Program-made: the position numbers and the translations under genes
Shown: piece by piece, positions 25,905-33,875 of the stretch
Position numbering within the stretch: the stretch's first letter is position 1
Layout: each line of letters begins with the position of its first letter
Notes under the pieces: generated by a model
The model's database searches: none
Seen by the model: the letters and a program-made list of their open reading frames with translations, nothing else
What the model was told of the DNA's origin: nothing
NCBI GenBank assembly: GCA_019117185.1
Contig: DXAF01000048.1
Coordinates: 1 to 64,000, forward strand
DNA: 64,000 nucleotides
Origin: Candidatus Limosilactobacillus intestinipullorum
Lineage (GTDB): Bacteria; Bacillota; Bacilli; Lactobacillales; Lactobacillaceae
Direction of reading: 5' to 3'

Positions 25905-25943
25905 TATCTTTTCTCTCTTTCTTATTTACCTAATACTAATCAA

Positions 25944-26879
25944 TTACAGCTCGACGCCGTCAAGAACTTCCTTCATCTTGGCAGCCGAGTATTCCATCTT
26001 CTTACTCTCTTCTGCTGACAGGTCGTGTTCCAGAACCTTAACGATCCCACTAGTATTAATTACCGCTGGTACCCCTAAGTAAAGGTCCTTAACGCCGTAT
26101 TCCCCATCTAATGGGGCGGAAATTGGCAGGGTGACGTTGCGGTTTTCCAAGATGGCCTTAACAATGTAGGCTAAGCACTTGGCAACCCCGTAGAAGGTCG
26201 CGCCCTTGCGAGAAATAATCTCGCCACCACGCTTCTTAACGGCTTCTTCTAAGGCCGCGTAGTCGTCTGCGGTTAACTCGGTCGCCGTCTTTAGGGGTTC
26301 ACCATTGACGGTTGCTTCGTCAAAGGCCGCAAAGGAAGTATCACCGTGTTCACCCATGATGTGAGCATCAATTTCGCTTACCGGTACGTCCAGCTTTGCG
26401 GCTAACAGAACGTTTAAGCGGGCACTGTCAAGCGATGTCCCCGTTCCAATAACCCGTTCCTTTGGGAAGCCGGACAGCTTCTGCGTTAAAGTGGTCAGGA
26501 TGTCAACTGGATTGCTAGAAACCACGAAGATCCCGTGGAAACCACTGTCGACAATCGGCTTAACGATCGTTTTCAAAATCTTGACGTTCTTGTTAACGAG
26601 GTCTAACCGGGTTTCCCCTGGTTTACGGGGTACCCCCGCCGTGATTACCGCGATATCCGCATCACTAGCATCAGCGTATTCACCAGCCCGAATAATCGTT
26701 GGTGATTCTAATTGGGTAATGTCTTGCAGGTCCATGGCATCCCCCCGTGCCTTTTCCTTATTAAGGTCAACGATTACCAATTCATCTACTTCTTGAGTCG
26801 TTTGTAATAACGAGTAAGCAAATGAAGAACCAACCGCACCATCACCAACTAGGACAACCTTGTGGCGACGTTTAATCAT
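25944..26879 (-). CDS. mdh: LDH-fold malate dehydrogenase
   Basis: A 311-residue NAD-dependent 2-hydroxyacid dehydrogenase. The Rossmann motif VGDGAVGSS is near residue 11; Asp151 and His178 (in GEHGDT) form the proton relay and Arg154 binds the carboxylate. The specificity loop reads AGVPRKPGETR (81-91): Arg85 replaces the Gln usual in lactate dehydrogenases and matches the AGVARKPG loop of malate dehydrogenases, where this Arg selects oxaloacetate. Placed between fumarate reductase and a dicarboxylate antiporter, it should reduce oxaloacetate to malate. It would be easily misannotated as L-lactate dehydrogenase. Confidence 0.85.
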   Translation of the reverse strand: MIKRRHKVVLVGDGAVGSSFAYSLLQTTQEVDELVIVDLNKEKARGDAMDLQDITQLESPTIIRAGEYADASDADIAVITAGVPRKPGETRLDLVNKNVKILKTIVKPIVDSGFHGIFVVSSNPVDILTTLTQKLSGFPKERVIGTGTSLDSARLNVLLAAKLDVPVSEIDAHIMGEHGDTSFAAFDEATVNGEPLKTATELTADDYAALEEAVKKRGGEIISRKGATFYGVAKCLAYIVKAILENRNVTLPISAPLDGEYGVKDLYLGVPAVINTSGIVKVLEHDLSAEESKKMEYSAAKMKEVLDGVEL

Positions 26880-26952
26880 ACAGAATTCCTCCCTGAATGA
26901 GAATTAAATAATTGCTTGAGGCCCGTTTGAGCCCCGAATATTAATAATCAGT

Positions 26953-28347
26953 TTACTTTAGGTTGCGAGCGTACAGGGTAACCTGTTGACCCGCCTGACG
27001 ACCAAAGACGATCGTCTCGGCAATTGAGTTACCGCCGACCCGGTTGTTACCGTGTAATCCACCGGCAACTTCACCCGCAGCAAAGAGCCCCTTGATAATG
27101 TCACCATTACCATCAAGTACCTGCGTCTTTGGCGTAATGTGGATACCACCCATCGTGTAGTGGATAGCAGGGGCAATGTGGATGGCAAAGAAGCCCGGCT
27201 TGGTAATTCCCCGGTCCATCCCGGTGGTCCGGTGGAACTCAGTGTCGTCGTGGCTTTCAACCGCCTGGTTCCAAGTATCAACCGTTGCCTTCAATGTGGC
27301 TGGATCCATCTTCAGATTCTTAGCCAGGTCTTCAATGGTGTCACCATGAACAACCAGGCCCACCTTGTCGTAGAATTCGATGGCCTTCGCCCGGTCCCGG
27401 ATTCCCTGGTCAAAGATCAAGTAGGCACTGTGTTCTGGTAATGCCGTGATTGCATTCGAAACAATCTTCCGGGTGTTCAGTTCGTTAATGAACCGTTCCC
27501 CGCGGGCGTTTACCAGGATGGCCCCTTCACCACGGACCGCTTCCCCAATCAGGTAAACATGGGGGTTATCTTGCTGAACGGTGGGGTGCACTTGAACCAG
27601 GTTCATCTGCATCAGTTCGGCACCAACGTTTTCCGCCAGCTTCAAACCATCACCGGTTGCCCCTGGTTGGTTAGTGGTCTTGTAGTCCTTCAGGTCCGGA
27701 CGGAAGCGCTCGATGTATTCCTTAGAAGCACCGAAACCACCGGTTGCCAAGATCACGGCCTTAGCGTGAACGGTCTTAGTGAGGTCACCAGATTGAACTT
27801 CCACCCCATTGATCCGACCATCCGTGGCCCGTAAGAGCTTAGTCACCTTGGCATTGTTAAACACTGGAATATTTTCCTTAGCAACCACCCCTAGCAGGCT
27901 TTGGACAAGGAAACCACCGATTGGTGCCATGCTAGCTGGACGGTGAGTCCGCTTCTTAGACATCCCACCGGTCACCGTGATGTCATCAAGTTTGATGTCA
28001 TGGTCGGCTAACCAGTCGATTGCGGGAGCGGTGTGGTAAACGAAGTAACCAAGCATGTCCTTGTCGTTTAACCGGCCACCATCCTTATAAGTTTCATGAT
28101 AGAAGTCAGCAACGTTATCAATGACACCATGCTGTAACTGGACGTTAGTTTCGGCCGCGTTCATTCCAGAAGAGGCCCGGTTGGTGTTACCACCCAGTTC
28201 TTCTTCCTTTTCAACAACGGCGACCTTCATCCCCAGTTCATTTGCTTGAATGGCAGCAGCCAGGCCGGTACCACCGGAACCGATGATAACGACATCATAG
28301 TTGTCGCCTAACTTGCTAACTGATAATGGTTGAAACTTTTCTGCCAT
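26953..28347 (-). CDS. Fumarate reductase flavoprotein subunit (FrdA/flavocytochrome c type, no FMN-binding domain)
   Basis: A 464-residue cytoplasmic FAD protein. The dinucleotide fold (VVIIGSGGTGLAAA) begins near residue 20. Fumarate-site landmarks of soluble fumarate reductases are present: VQVHPT, GEAVRGEGA (acid-transfer Arg), HYTMGGIH and HGNNRVGGNS. It lacks the FMN-bind and haem domains of related proteins, and no iron-sulfur or membrane subunit is nearby, so the electron donor is unknown. The ATG at 28347 follows AAAAAGGAG. Second gene of the fumC operon; product succinate. Confidence 0.88.
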   Translation of the reverse strand: MAEKFQPLSVSKLGDNYDVVIIGSGGTGLAAAIQANELGMKVAVVEKEEELGGNTNRASSGMNAAETNVQLQHGVIDNVADFYHETYKDGGRLNDKDMLGYFVYHTAPAIDWLADHDIKLDDITVTGGMSKKRTHRPASMAPIGGFLVQSLLGVVAKENIPVFNNAKVTKLLRATDGRINGVEVQSGDLTKTVHAKAVILATGGFGASKEYIERFRPDLKDYKTTNQPGATGDGLKLAENVGAELMQMNLVQVHPTVQQDNPHVYLIGEAVRGEGAILVNARGERFINELNTRKIVSNAITALPEHSAYLIFDQGIRDRAKAIEFYDKVGLVVHGDTIEDLAKNLKMDPATLKATVDTWNQAVESHDDTEFHRTTGMDRGITKPGFFAIHIAPAIHYTMGGIHITPKTQVLDGNGDIIKGLFAAGEVAGGLHGNNRVGGNSIAETIVFGRQAGQQVTLYARNLK

Positions 28348-28375
28348 TATTAATTATCTCCTTTTTAATAAGTGA

Positions 28376-29764
28376 CTAGTCCTGACGGTCAGCATTAGTC
28401 ATCTTGAGCATATCCATCCATTCATCGTACTGTTCTTCAGTCACCTTGCCAGACTTCAATGCGGCTTCCTTCAGCGTGCTGCCCGCCTTATCAGCGGCTT
28501 GGGCAATCTTGGCGCTGTCGTGGTAACCAATGTGTGGTGACAGTGCAGTAACCGTCATCAGTGAGTTATCAACTAATTCTGCCATCCGCTTTTCGTTAAC
28601 GGTCAAGCCCTTAACACAACGGTCGGTGAAACCGGTAATCGTTCCGGCTAACAGGTCAGCTGATTCAAGGAAGGCATCGATCATAACCGGCTTGTAGACG
28701 TTCATTTCGAAGTTCCCTTGTGAAGAAGACATCGTTACTACGGTATCGTTACCGAAGACCCGCAGTGCCGCCATCGTAACGGCTTCGGCTTGGGTTGGGT
28801 TAACCTTACCTGGCATGATTGAGGAGCCCGGTTCGTTAGCAGGAATGTTTAATTCATCATAACCAGCCCGGGGACCAGAAGCCAAGAAACGAATGTCTTG
28901 GGCAATCTTGAACATGTCAGCGGCCAGGGTCTTCAAGGCACCGTGAACAACGTCTAAGCCTGAGTGGTTAGCCAGGCCGTAGAACTTGTTGCTCTTGGCA
29001 GTTAAGTTCAAGCCGTAAACTGCTGATAACTTTTCAGCAATCTTTTCTGGCATCCCTTCAGCAGCGTTCAGGCCAGTACCGACGGCGGTACCACCGATGG
29101 CCAGTTCGTTTAAGGTTGGTTCCAAGGTCTTGATGTAGTCAAGGTCGTGTTCCAAGGCGGCAACATAACCAGATACTTCTTGACCAAACGTCAACGGAAC
29201 GGCGTCTTGCAAGTGGGTCCGGCCAACCTTAACCGTCTTCCAGTACTTATCTTGCTTAACCTTCAGTTCATCAATTAAGTGTTGAACCGCTGGCTTCAGC
29301 TTATCGAGGGCTTCCAAGGCCACCACGTTCATTGCGGTTGGGAAAGTATCATTGGAACTTTGCCCCTTGTTAACATCATCATTAGGCAAAATTTCAATGG
29401 CGGGGTTGAGTTGGTGAGCCTTGTGGGCAACGACTTCGTTAGTGTTCATGTTGGTTTGCGTACCAGAACCGGTCTGGTAAACCTTCAATGGGAAGTCCTT
29501 GCGCAAGTCTTCATCACTTAATGCGAGCAATTCATCAATTGCCTTCACAATCAAGTTACCCTTTTCATCAGAGATGGCATTGGTTTCCATGTTAGCTTGG
29601 GCCGCTGCCTTCTTAATGTTCAGCAATGCACGGATGATTGCCAATGGCATAAACTGCCCGGTTGGGAAATTGTTACGACTACGTTCCGTTTGTGGTCCCC
29701 ACAATGCGCTTGCGGGAATTTTAACGGGGCCTAACGTGTCTTCTTCTGTCCGGTAATCTGACAT
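28376..29764 (-). CDS. fumC: Class II fumarate hydratase
   Basis: A 462-residue homotetrameric fumarase that interconverts malate and fumarate. The signature GSSIMPGKVNP (about residue 315-325), the early TGSGTQTNMNTNEV and the GRTHLQDAVPL segment with the catalytic His are intact. I start at the ATG of 29764 preceded by GGAGGTACTTATT; a 12-codon longer frame lacks a ribosome site. First gene of the operon fumC-frdA-mdh-citT (gaps 28, 73 and 39 bases). Confidence 0.95.
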   Translation of the reverse strand: MSDYRTEEDTLGPVKIPASALWGPQTERSRNNFPTGQFMPLAIIRALLNIKKAAAQANMETNAISDEKGNLIVKAIDELLALSDEDLRKDFPLKVYQTGSGTQTNMNTNEVVAHKAHQLNPAIEILPNDDVNKGQSSNDTFPTAMNVVALEALDKLKPAVQHLIDELKVKQDKYWKTVKVGRTHLQDAVPLTFGQEVSGYVAALEHDLDYIKTLEPTLNELAIGGTAVGTGLNAAEGMPEKIAEKLSAVYGLNLTAKSNKFYGLANHSGLDVVHGALKTLAADMFKIAQDIRFLASGPRAGYDELNIPANEPGSSIMPGKVNPTQAEAVTMAALRVFGNDTVVTMSSSQGNFEMNVYKPVMIDAFLESADLLAGTITGFTDRCVKGLTVNEKRMAELVDNSLMTVTALSPHIGYHDSAKIAQAADKAGSTLKEAALKSGKVTEEQYDEWMDMLKMTNADRQD

Positions 29765-29831
29765 AATAAGTACCTCCAATGTATTATCATGCAATAACAA
29801 CTTGTGAAATGTTACACATCATTACGCCATT

Positions 29832-29861
29832 ATCCTAACTCACGCCCCCCGCGATAGTCAA
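29832..29861 (-). promoter_or_regulatory. Promoter of the fumC-frdA-mdh-citT operon
   Basis: On the minus strand TTGACT (29861-29856) and TAGGAT (29837-29832) are separated by 18 bases that include a G-run. The site lies about 68 bases before the fumC start. No CitI-like palindrome is seen here. Confidence 0.55.
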
Positions 29862-29957
29862 ACCTTTAACATTCTATAAATTTCACTTATAACTGTTGAC
29901 ACAAGTCGCGTCATGTTAGCCTTTTCAAAAACATGCCGTGATTTTTTCACAAGTCCT

Positions 29958-30005
29958 TTTAAAATAAAAAATGCCCAGAAACTTAAGAAAGTTCCTTGAG
30001 CATTC
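29958..30005 (-). terminator. Terminator of the malolactic enzyme gene
   Basis: Minus-strand stem AATGCTC..GGAACTT / AAGTTTC..GGGCATT followed by TTTTTTATTTT. Confidence 0.7.
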
Positions 30006-30086
30006 TTAAAATCCAGCTCAATATCACAAGTCTAATTGGCGATTTTGTTCAATTTGTACAATTATCTGGGTGATCACCTGACCAAA

Positions 30087-31712
30087 CTAATACTTAGCCG
30101 TCCAGGTCATCTTTTCAACCGCCGCTTTGGCATCGGTGATCCCAGCACCGGCAAGGCCCTGGTCAATGGTTGACTGGGCAACCGTAATGGCTACCCGCTT
30201 AGAAAATTCTGCTAACTTATCAACTGGCGGTAAGACGGCTGCCCCCGGCTTGTCGGGGTCCACAATCCCACTTAAGGCGTGGGCGGCAGCAGCGATCATC
30301 TCGTCGTTCAATACCTTTGCCTCTGCAGCCAGGGCCCCAAAACCAACACCAGGGTAGATCAAGGCGTTATTGGCCTGGCCAATGGCGTAGTCGACACCGT
30401 TGTAACTAATCGTCCCAGCAGGAATCCCGGTAGCAACTAGTGCCCGCCCGGCGGTCCACTTCAATAAGTCCGCCGCGGTCGCTTCCGCCAACTTAGTAGG
30501 GTTCGACAGTGGGAAGATTACTGGACGCGCAGTGTGGGCCGCCATTTCCTTAACAACCGCCTCGCTAAAGGCACCTGGCTGGGTGGAGGTCCCGATCATC
30601 ACCGTGGGGTGGACCGCCTTAACAACCGCCAGCAGGTTCGTCAGTTCAGCCGCGTTACTAAATTCAGCCCGTTGACGGGTAAATGGCTTTTGCTTTGGCG
30701 TCAGACCTTCAGTGTCATCAAACAGTAAGCCCTGCTTATCGACTAAGTAGAAGTGCTTTTTCGCTTCCTCTGGTGACAGGCCCTGGCGAACGAGTTCTTC
30801 ACAGAGCATCTTGGCAATCCCCATTCCGGCCGTCCCAGCGCCAAAGGTCAAGAAGGTCTGGTCGGTAATTTTTTCCTTTGAGATGTTCATTGCCCCGAGG
30901 ACCCCAGCAAGGGAAACAATCCCGGTACCTTGGATGTCATCATTAAAGGTTAAGATTTGATCCTGGTACTTATCAAGAATTTGGGCCGCGGTACCCCGGC
31001 CAAAGTCTTCAAAGTGTAAAAGGCTCTTTGGGAAAAGATCTTCAACCTCATCGACGAAGCGGTCAATGAAGTCAAAGTATTGCTGCCCCCGAACCCGGTG
31101 TTCACGGTTACCAAGGTAGTTCGAGTCCTTTAAGAGCTTTTCATTATCCGTGCCGGCGTCGATAGAAACGGGGAGGACCTGGGCCGGGTTGATACCGGCG
31201 GCGGCCGTGTAAACCATCAGCTTACCAACCGAGATGTCGACCCCATTGACGCCCCAGTCACCGATTCCAAGGATCCCCTCCGCATCGGTAACCACGATCA
31301 AACGAATATCACGACCGTCTGCCGCATCCGTGAGTTCTTCTTTAATGTCTTCCGGGTGGTTAACATCGAGGTAAGCAGCATCCTGGGGCCGTAAGTAACG
31401 TTCATCATATTGCTCGATTGATTCGGCAATTACCGGGTCATAGACAACCGGCATGAATTCAGTGATGTGGTGCTGCATCAAGTAGAAGAAGAGGGTTCGG
31501 TTGTTGTTGAAGATTTCCATCAGCAGGTGGCGCTTCTCGATTCCGGAGCCCTTAGATTGGTATAGTGCATAGGTTTCGGCTGCCTGTTCTTCAATTGTCC
31601 GGACGTGGTTAGGCAACAGCCCCATCAAGCCGAGTTTTTTTCGTTCAGCCATTGTGAAGGCCGTTCCCTTGTTTTTAAACGGATCATTTAAGATTTGCAT
31701 TCCCTTACGCAT
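30087..31712 (-). CDS. mleS: Malolactic enzyme
   Basis: NAD- and manganese-dependent enzyme converting L-malate to L-lactate and CO2 without releasing pyruvate. The 541-residue sequence follows known malolactic enzymes closely ([64 protein letters not shown]), rather than the housekeeping malic enzymes. I start at the ATG of 31712 with AAGGA 11 bases upstream; a GTG at 31721 sits too close to it. The divergent LysR gene is the typical mleR partner. The usual mleP permease does not follow in the same operon. Confidence 0.93.
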   Translation of the reverse strand: MRKGMQILNDPFKNKGTAFTMAERKKLGLMGLLPNHVRTIEEQAAETYALYQSKGSGIEKRHLLMEIFNNNRTLFFYLMQHHITEFMPVVYDPVIAESIEQYDERYLRPQDAAYLDVNHPEDIKEELTDAADGRDIRLIVVTDAEGILGIGDWGVNGVDISVGKLMVYTAAAGINPAQVLPVSIDAGTDNEKLLKDSNYLGNREHRVRGQQYFDFIDRFVDEVEDLFPKSLLHFEDFGRGTAAQILDKYQDQILTFNDDIQGTGIVSLAGVLGAMNISKEKITDQTFLTFGAGTAGMGIAKMLCEELVRQGLSPEEAKKHFYLVDKQGLLFDDTEGLTPKQKPFTRQRAEFSNAAELTNLLAVVKAVHPTVMIGTSTQPGAFSEAVVKEMAAHTARPVIFPLSNPTKLAEATAADLLKWTAGRALVATGIPAGTISYNGVDYAIGQANNALIYPGVGFGALAAEAKVLNDEMIAAAAHALSGIVDPDKPGAAVLPPVDKLAEFSKRVAITVAQSTIDQGLAGAGITDAKAAVEKMTWTAKY

Positions 31713-31779
31713 TGTTGTCACTATCCTTTATGTCTTTCCGATTAACTTAACGCCACCAGTATATGGGGGACTAAAATCT

Positions 31780-31798
31780 ATAGTCAAATTTGTGCTAT
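31780..31798. promoter_or_regulatory. Candidate MleR box (LysR-type)
   Basis: ATAG-N11-CTAT, a dyad of the T-N11-A kind used by LysR regulators, in the mleS-mleR gap. The mleR -10 candidate (TATAAA, from 31801) follows at once, fitting autoregulation. Confidence 0.4.
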
Positions 31799-31854
31799 GC
31801 TATAAATAAAGTTGATCTTACTAAGCAAATCGCCCGTCAATAAAGGAATCAATT

Positions 31855-32736
31855 ATGAAAATTAAGGATCTTAAATATTATCAAGAACTAGTAAATTGTC
31901 AAAATTTTTCGCAGGTGGCCAGCCACTTTAACGTCAGCCAGCCGACCATTACGATGGCCATTCAGCGACTGGAAAAAGACTTTGGTGCCAGCTTCTTTAT
32001 CCGCGACCACGCCCACAAACAGCTCCACATTACCCCAGCGGGCCAGCAGTTTGCCAACCATGTTAAGGTAATCTTAAATGAGCTAGCGATTGCCCACCAA
32101 GAAATTGCCCGCACTCAGTCCACCCGGATCCGGTTTGGTCTACCACCGATCATTGGTAATTATTATTTTCCGGCGCTGACCCCGATGCTAATGCGGGCCA
32201 ACCTGATGCAAAACCTCGATATTTACGAACACGGGTCGCGTGAACTACTCAAGATGCTCGAGCAGGGGCAAATTGATGTCGCCCTTCTCGGCTCCTTGAC
32301 GGCCCTCCACCAGGACCGCCTGCGTACCCACGAGTTTGTCCAGTACCCCTTTAAAGTGGTGGTCAGCAAAAGCCACCCGTTAGCCAACCAGCCGACGGTT
32401 AAATTTGCCGACCTGCGCAACGAACAATTTATCATGCCGGGAAGTGAATTCTTCCACGAGCAGGCCTTCAAGCAGATGTGCCATGGCGCTCACTTCCGGC
32501 CCCACGTGCTCTTCCGGACGCCGGACATCCATGTTATCAAAGCGATGGTGGCGGAAAAGATCGGGATCTCTTTCTTAGCGAGCCTCGCGATCGACCCGGC
32601 CGACCCGGTCGTGGGGGTCCCGATCGCCAACCAAGACCAGCCCCTTTTCCGCCTGTCCCTCGCTACCCGGGAAACTGAGGTCTTCTCCACCCAGCAAAAG
32701 CAACTGTGGGATCTCTTAGCTCAACAAGGAAAATAA
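31855..32736 (+). CDS. mleR: MleR, LysR-type regulator of malolactic fermentation
   Basis: A 293-residue LysR protein with an N-terminal winged helix-turn-helix (QVASHFNVSQPTITMAIQRLE, about 20-40) and a periplasmic-binding-like effector domain (RFGLPPIIGNYYF; KVVVSKSHPLA). It stands divergent to mleS, the standard mleR arrangement, in which malate stimulates mleS expression. The ATG follows AAAGGA. It shares subfamily motifs with the LysR gene at 9695. Directly after its stop a strong ribosome site leads into ATG GCA TAG, a vestige. Confidence 0.9.
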   Translation: MKIKDLKYYQELVNCQNFSQVASHFNVSQPTITMAIQRLEKDFGASFFIRDHAHKQLHITPAGQQFANHVKVILNELAIAHQEIARTQSTRIRFGLPPIIGNYYFPALTPMLMRANLMQNLDIYEHGSRELLKMLEQGQIDVALLGSLTALHQDRLRTHEFVQYPFKVVVSKSHPLANQPTVKFADLRNEQFIMPGSEFFHEQAFKQMCHGAHFRPHVLFRTPDIHVIKAMVAEKIGISFLASLAIDPADPVVGVPIANQDQPLFRLSLATRETEVFSTQQKQLWDLLAQQGK

Positions 32737-32768
32737 AGGAGGGGTTATGGCATAGGCTCTACAACCTA
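32737..32768 (+). pseudogene. Vestigial gene start after mleR
   Basis: AAAGGAGGGGTT is followed by ATG GCA TAG. Such a good ribosome site before a two-codon frame, right behind mleR, suggests that a downstream gene was lost; an mleP permease would be the usual partner. Chance is possible. Confidence 0.3.
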
Positions 32769-32792
32769 GCTAAAACACAAACGGTACAATAC

Positions 32793-32846
32793 ACAAATAG
32801 GCCTCCAATGCTCGACAAAAGCAACGAACACTGGAGGTCTATTTGT
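32793..32846. repeat. Intergenic hairpin, member B of the hairpin family
   Basis: ACAAATAGGCCTCCA and TGGAGGTCTATTTGT form a 15-pair stem with one wobble. The loop ends in ACGAACAC. Relative to member A (2821-2873) the outer arm and 3' flank are the same while the inner arm differs on both sides, so pairing is conserved. Confidence 0.65.
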
Positions 32847-32881
32847 GCTTGTGGGAAGTTCCTACAGGCTTATTTCACTTC

Positions 32882-32911
32882 AAAAGACGAACTAATAAGC
32901 TAGTCCTGTCT
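32882..32911 (-). terminator. Terminator of the AEC permease gene
   Basis: Minus-strand stem AGAC-GGACTA / TAGTTC-GTCTTTT. The core ACAGGACTAGCTT is identical to the loop region of the terminator at 63020-63067. Confidence 0.6.
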
Positions 32912-32935
32912 CCCTTTTATAGAAGGATGCAACCT

Positions 32936-33859
32936 TTAAGAAAGCATCAACATAAATACACTCAAAGTAATAATTGCTAAGATAGTTGTATAGAATTGCG
33001 TAGCAGCCATTTCAGATTCCCCACTCTTGTAACGAATGGCTAAACTTGTTGGCATTGTTGCGGTTGGGATAGCCAACGTAACAACTGCAATTCGAATAAC
33101 ATTGGACGGAACGTTGCACAGCAACATAATTCCCCAAATAATAGCAGGAACAGCGATATTCTTAAGAACAGTGTTGAGAGCAATTTGCTTAGTAAGCTTA
33201 AGGTCACGAGTATAGAGAATAATACCGGTAGCAAACATTGCCAACCCTCCAGAACTTTTACCCAAAGTTGTAAAGGTATTGGCTAATTGCTCAGGCATCT
33301 TCAATCCGCAAAGAGCTAGAATGAAGGCAGAAAGTGCTGAGAATACCAAAGGTTTCTTTAGCGTTTGTTTAATTCGTTCACCTATCCCAACGTGTTCACC
33401 ACTGATTGAGGCCATTTGCCCGAAAATAATCGGTAAGAGGATCACATTAATCAGTAAAGTAGAAATACCGATATCAATCGATGCAATTGATTCTGCAAAA
33501 AGCAAAGGCAAAATAGCAGAACCAATAAATGGAACAGATGGATCAGCAATTGACAGTGCTCGCAATGCCGAAATCCGACTATCAACATGACCAATCTTTC
33601 GAATAATGAACCAAGCAACGGCATACGTACCAACCATTCCAACAAGGATCCAGCAGGCTAACGGAATATCAGCGATAATAACCTTTCGTGGTGTTCCAAG
33701 GATTCCTGCAAAGATATTCATTGGTAATGCATATTTCAGTACCAATTTTGTTAACTTTCGACTATCTTTATCATCAAAATCGCCAATCTTAGCCCCTAGC
33801 ATTCCAAGACAAATGGTGATGACAATTGGTAGTAAGGCAAAGAATAAAGTGACAATCAT
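32936..33859 (-). CDS. AEC (auxin efflux carrier) family permease, probable malate/citrate-type carboxylate transporter
   Basis: A 307-residue membrane protein with about ten hydrophobic segments in two five-helix repeats, as in AEC carriers such as MleP of lactic acid bacteria. Landmarks are ALPMNIFAGIL in the first half and IPTATMPTSLAIRY in the second. AGGAGG precedes the ATG at 33859. It lies 16 bases after acnA and shares its AT-rich composition, so it belongs to that operon and not to mleS. Substrate may be malate, citrate or aconitate; position favours a tricarboxylate. Confidence 0.82.
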   Translation of the reverse strand: MIVTLFFALLPIVITICLGMLGAKIGDFDDKDSRKLTKLVLKYALPMNIFAGILGTPRKVIIADIPLACWILVGMVGTYAVAWFIIRKIGHVDSRISALRALSIADPSVPFIGSAILPLLFAESIASIDIGISTLLINVILLPIIFGQMASISGEHVGIGERIKQTLKKPLVFSALSAFILALCGLKMPEQLANTFTTLGKSSGGLAMFATGIILYTRDLKLTKQIALNTVLKNIAVPAIIWGIMLLCNVPSNVIRIAVVTLAIPTATMPTSLAIRYKSGESEMAATQFYTTILAIITLSVFMLMLS

Positions 33860-33875
33860 CTTAATGGCCTCCTAA

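Larger units (their letters stand above)
29765..30086. other. Intergenic region between fumC and malolactic enzyme
   Basis: The 322 bases hold the fumC promoter (29832-29861), an AT-rich stretch without a convincing open frame, and the terminator of the malolactic enzyme gene (29958-30005). A plus-strand TTGACA near 29899 has no matching -10 box. Confidence 0.6.

Noticed and set aside
25944..26879. L-lactate dehydrogenase
   Set aside because: The overall fold fits, but Arg at the specificity position and the operon context favour malate dehydrogenase.
30087..31712. Housekeeping malic enzyme
   Set aside because: Residue-by-residue pattern follows malolactic enzymes, and the divergent mleR gene supports this.
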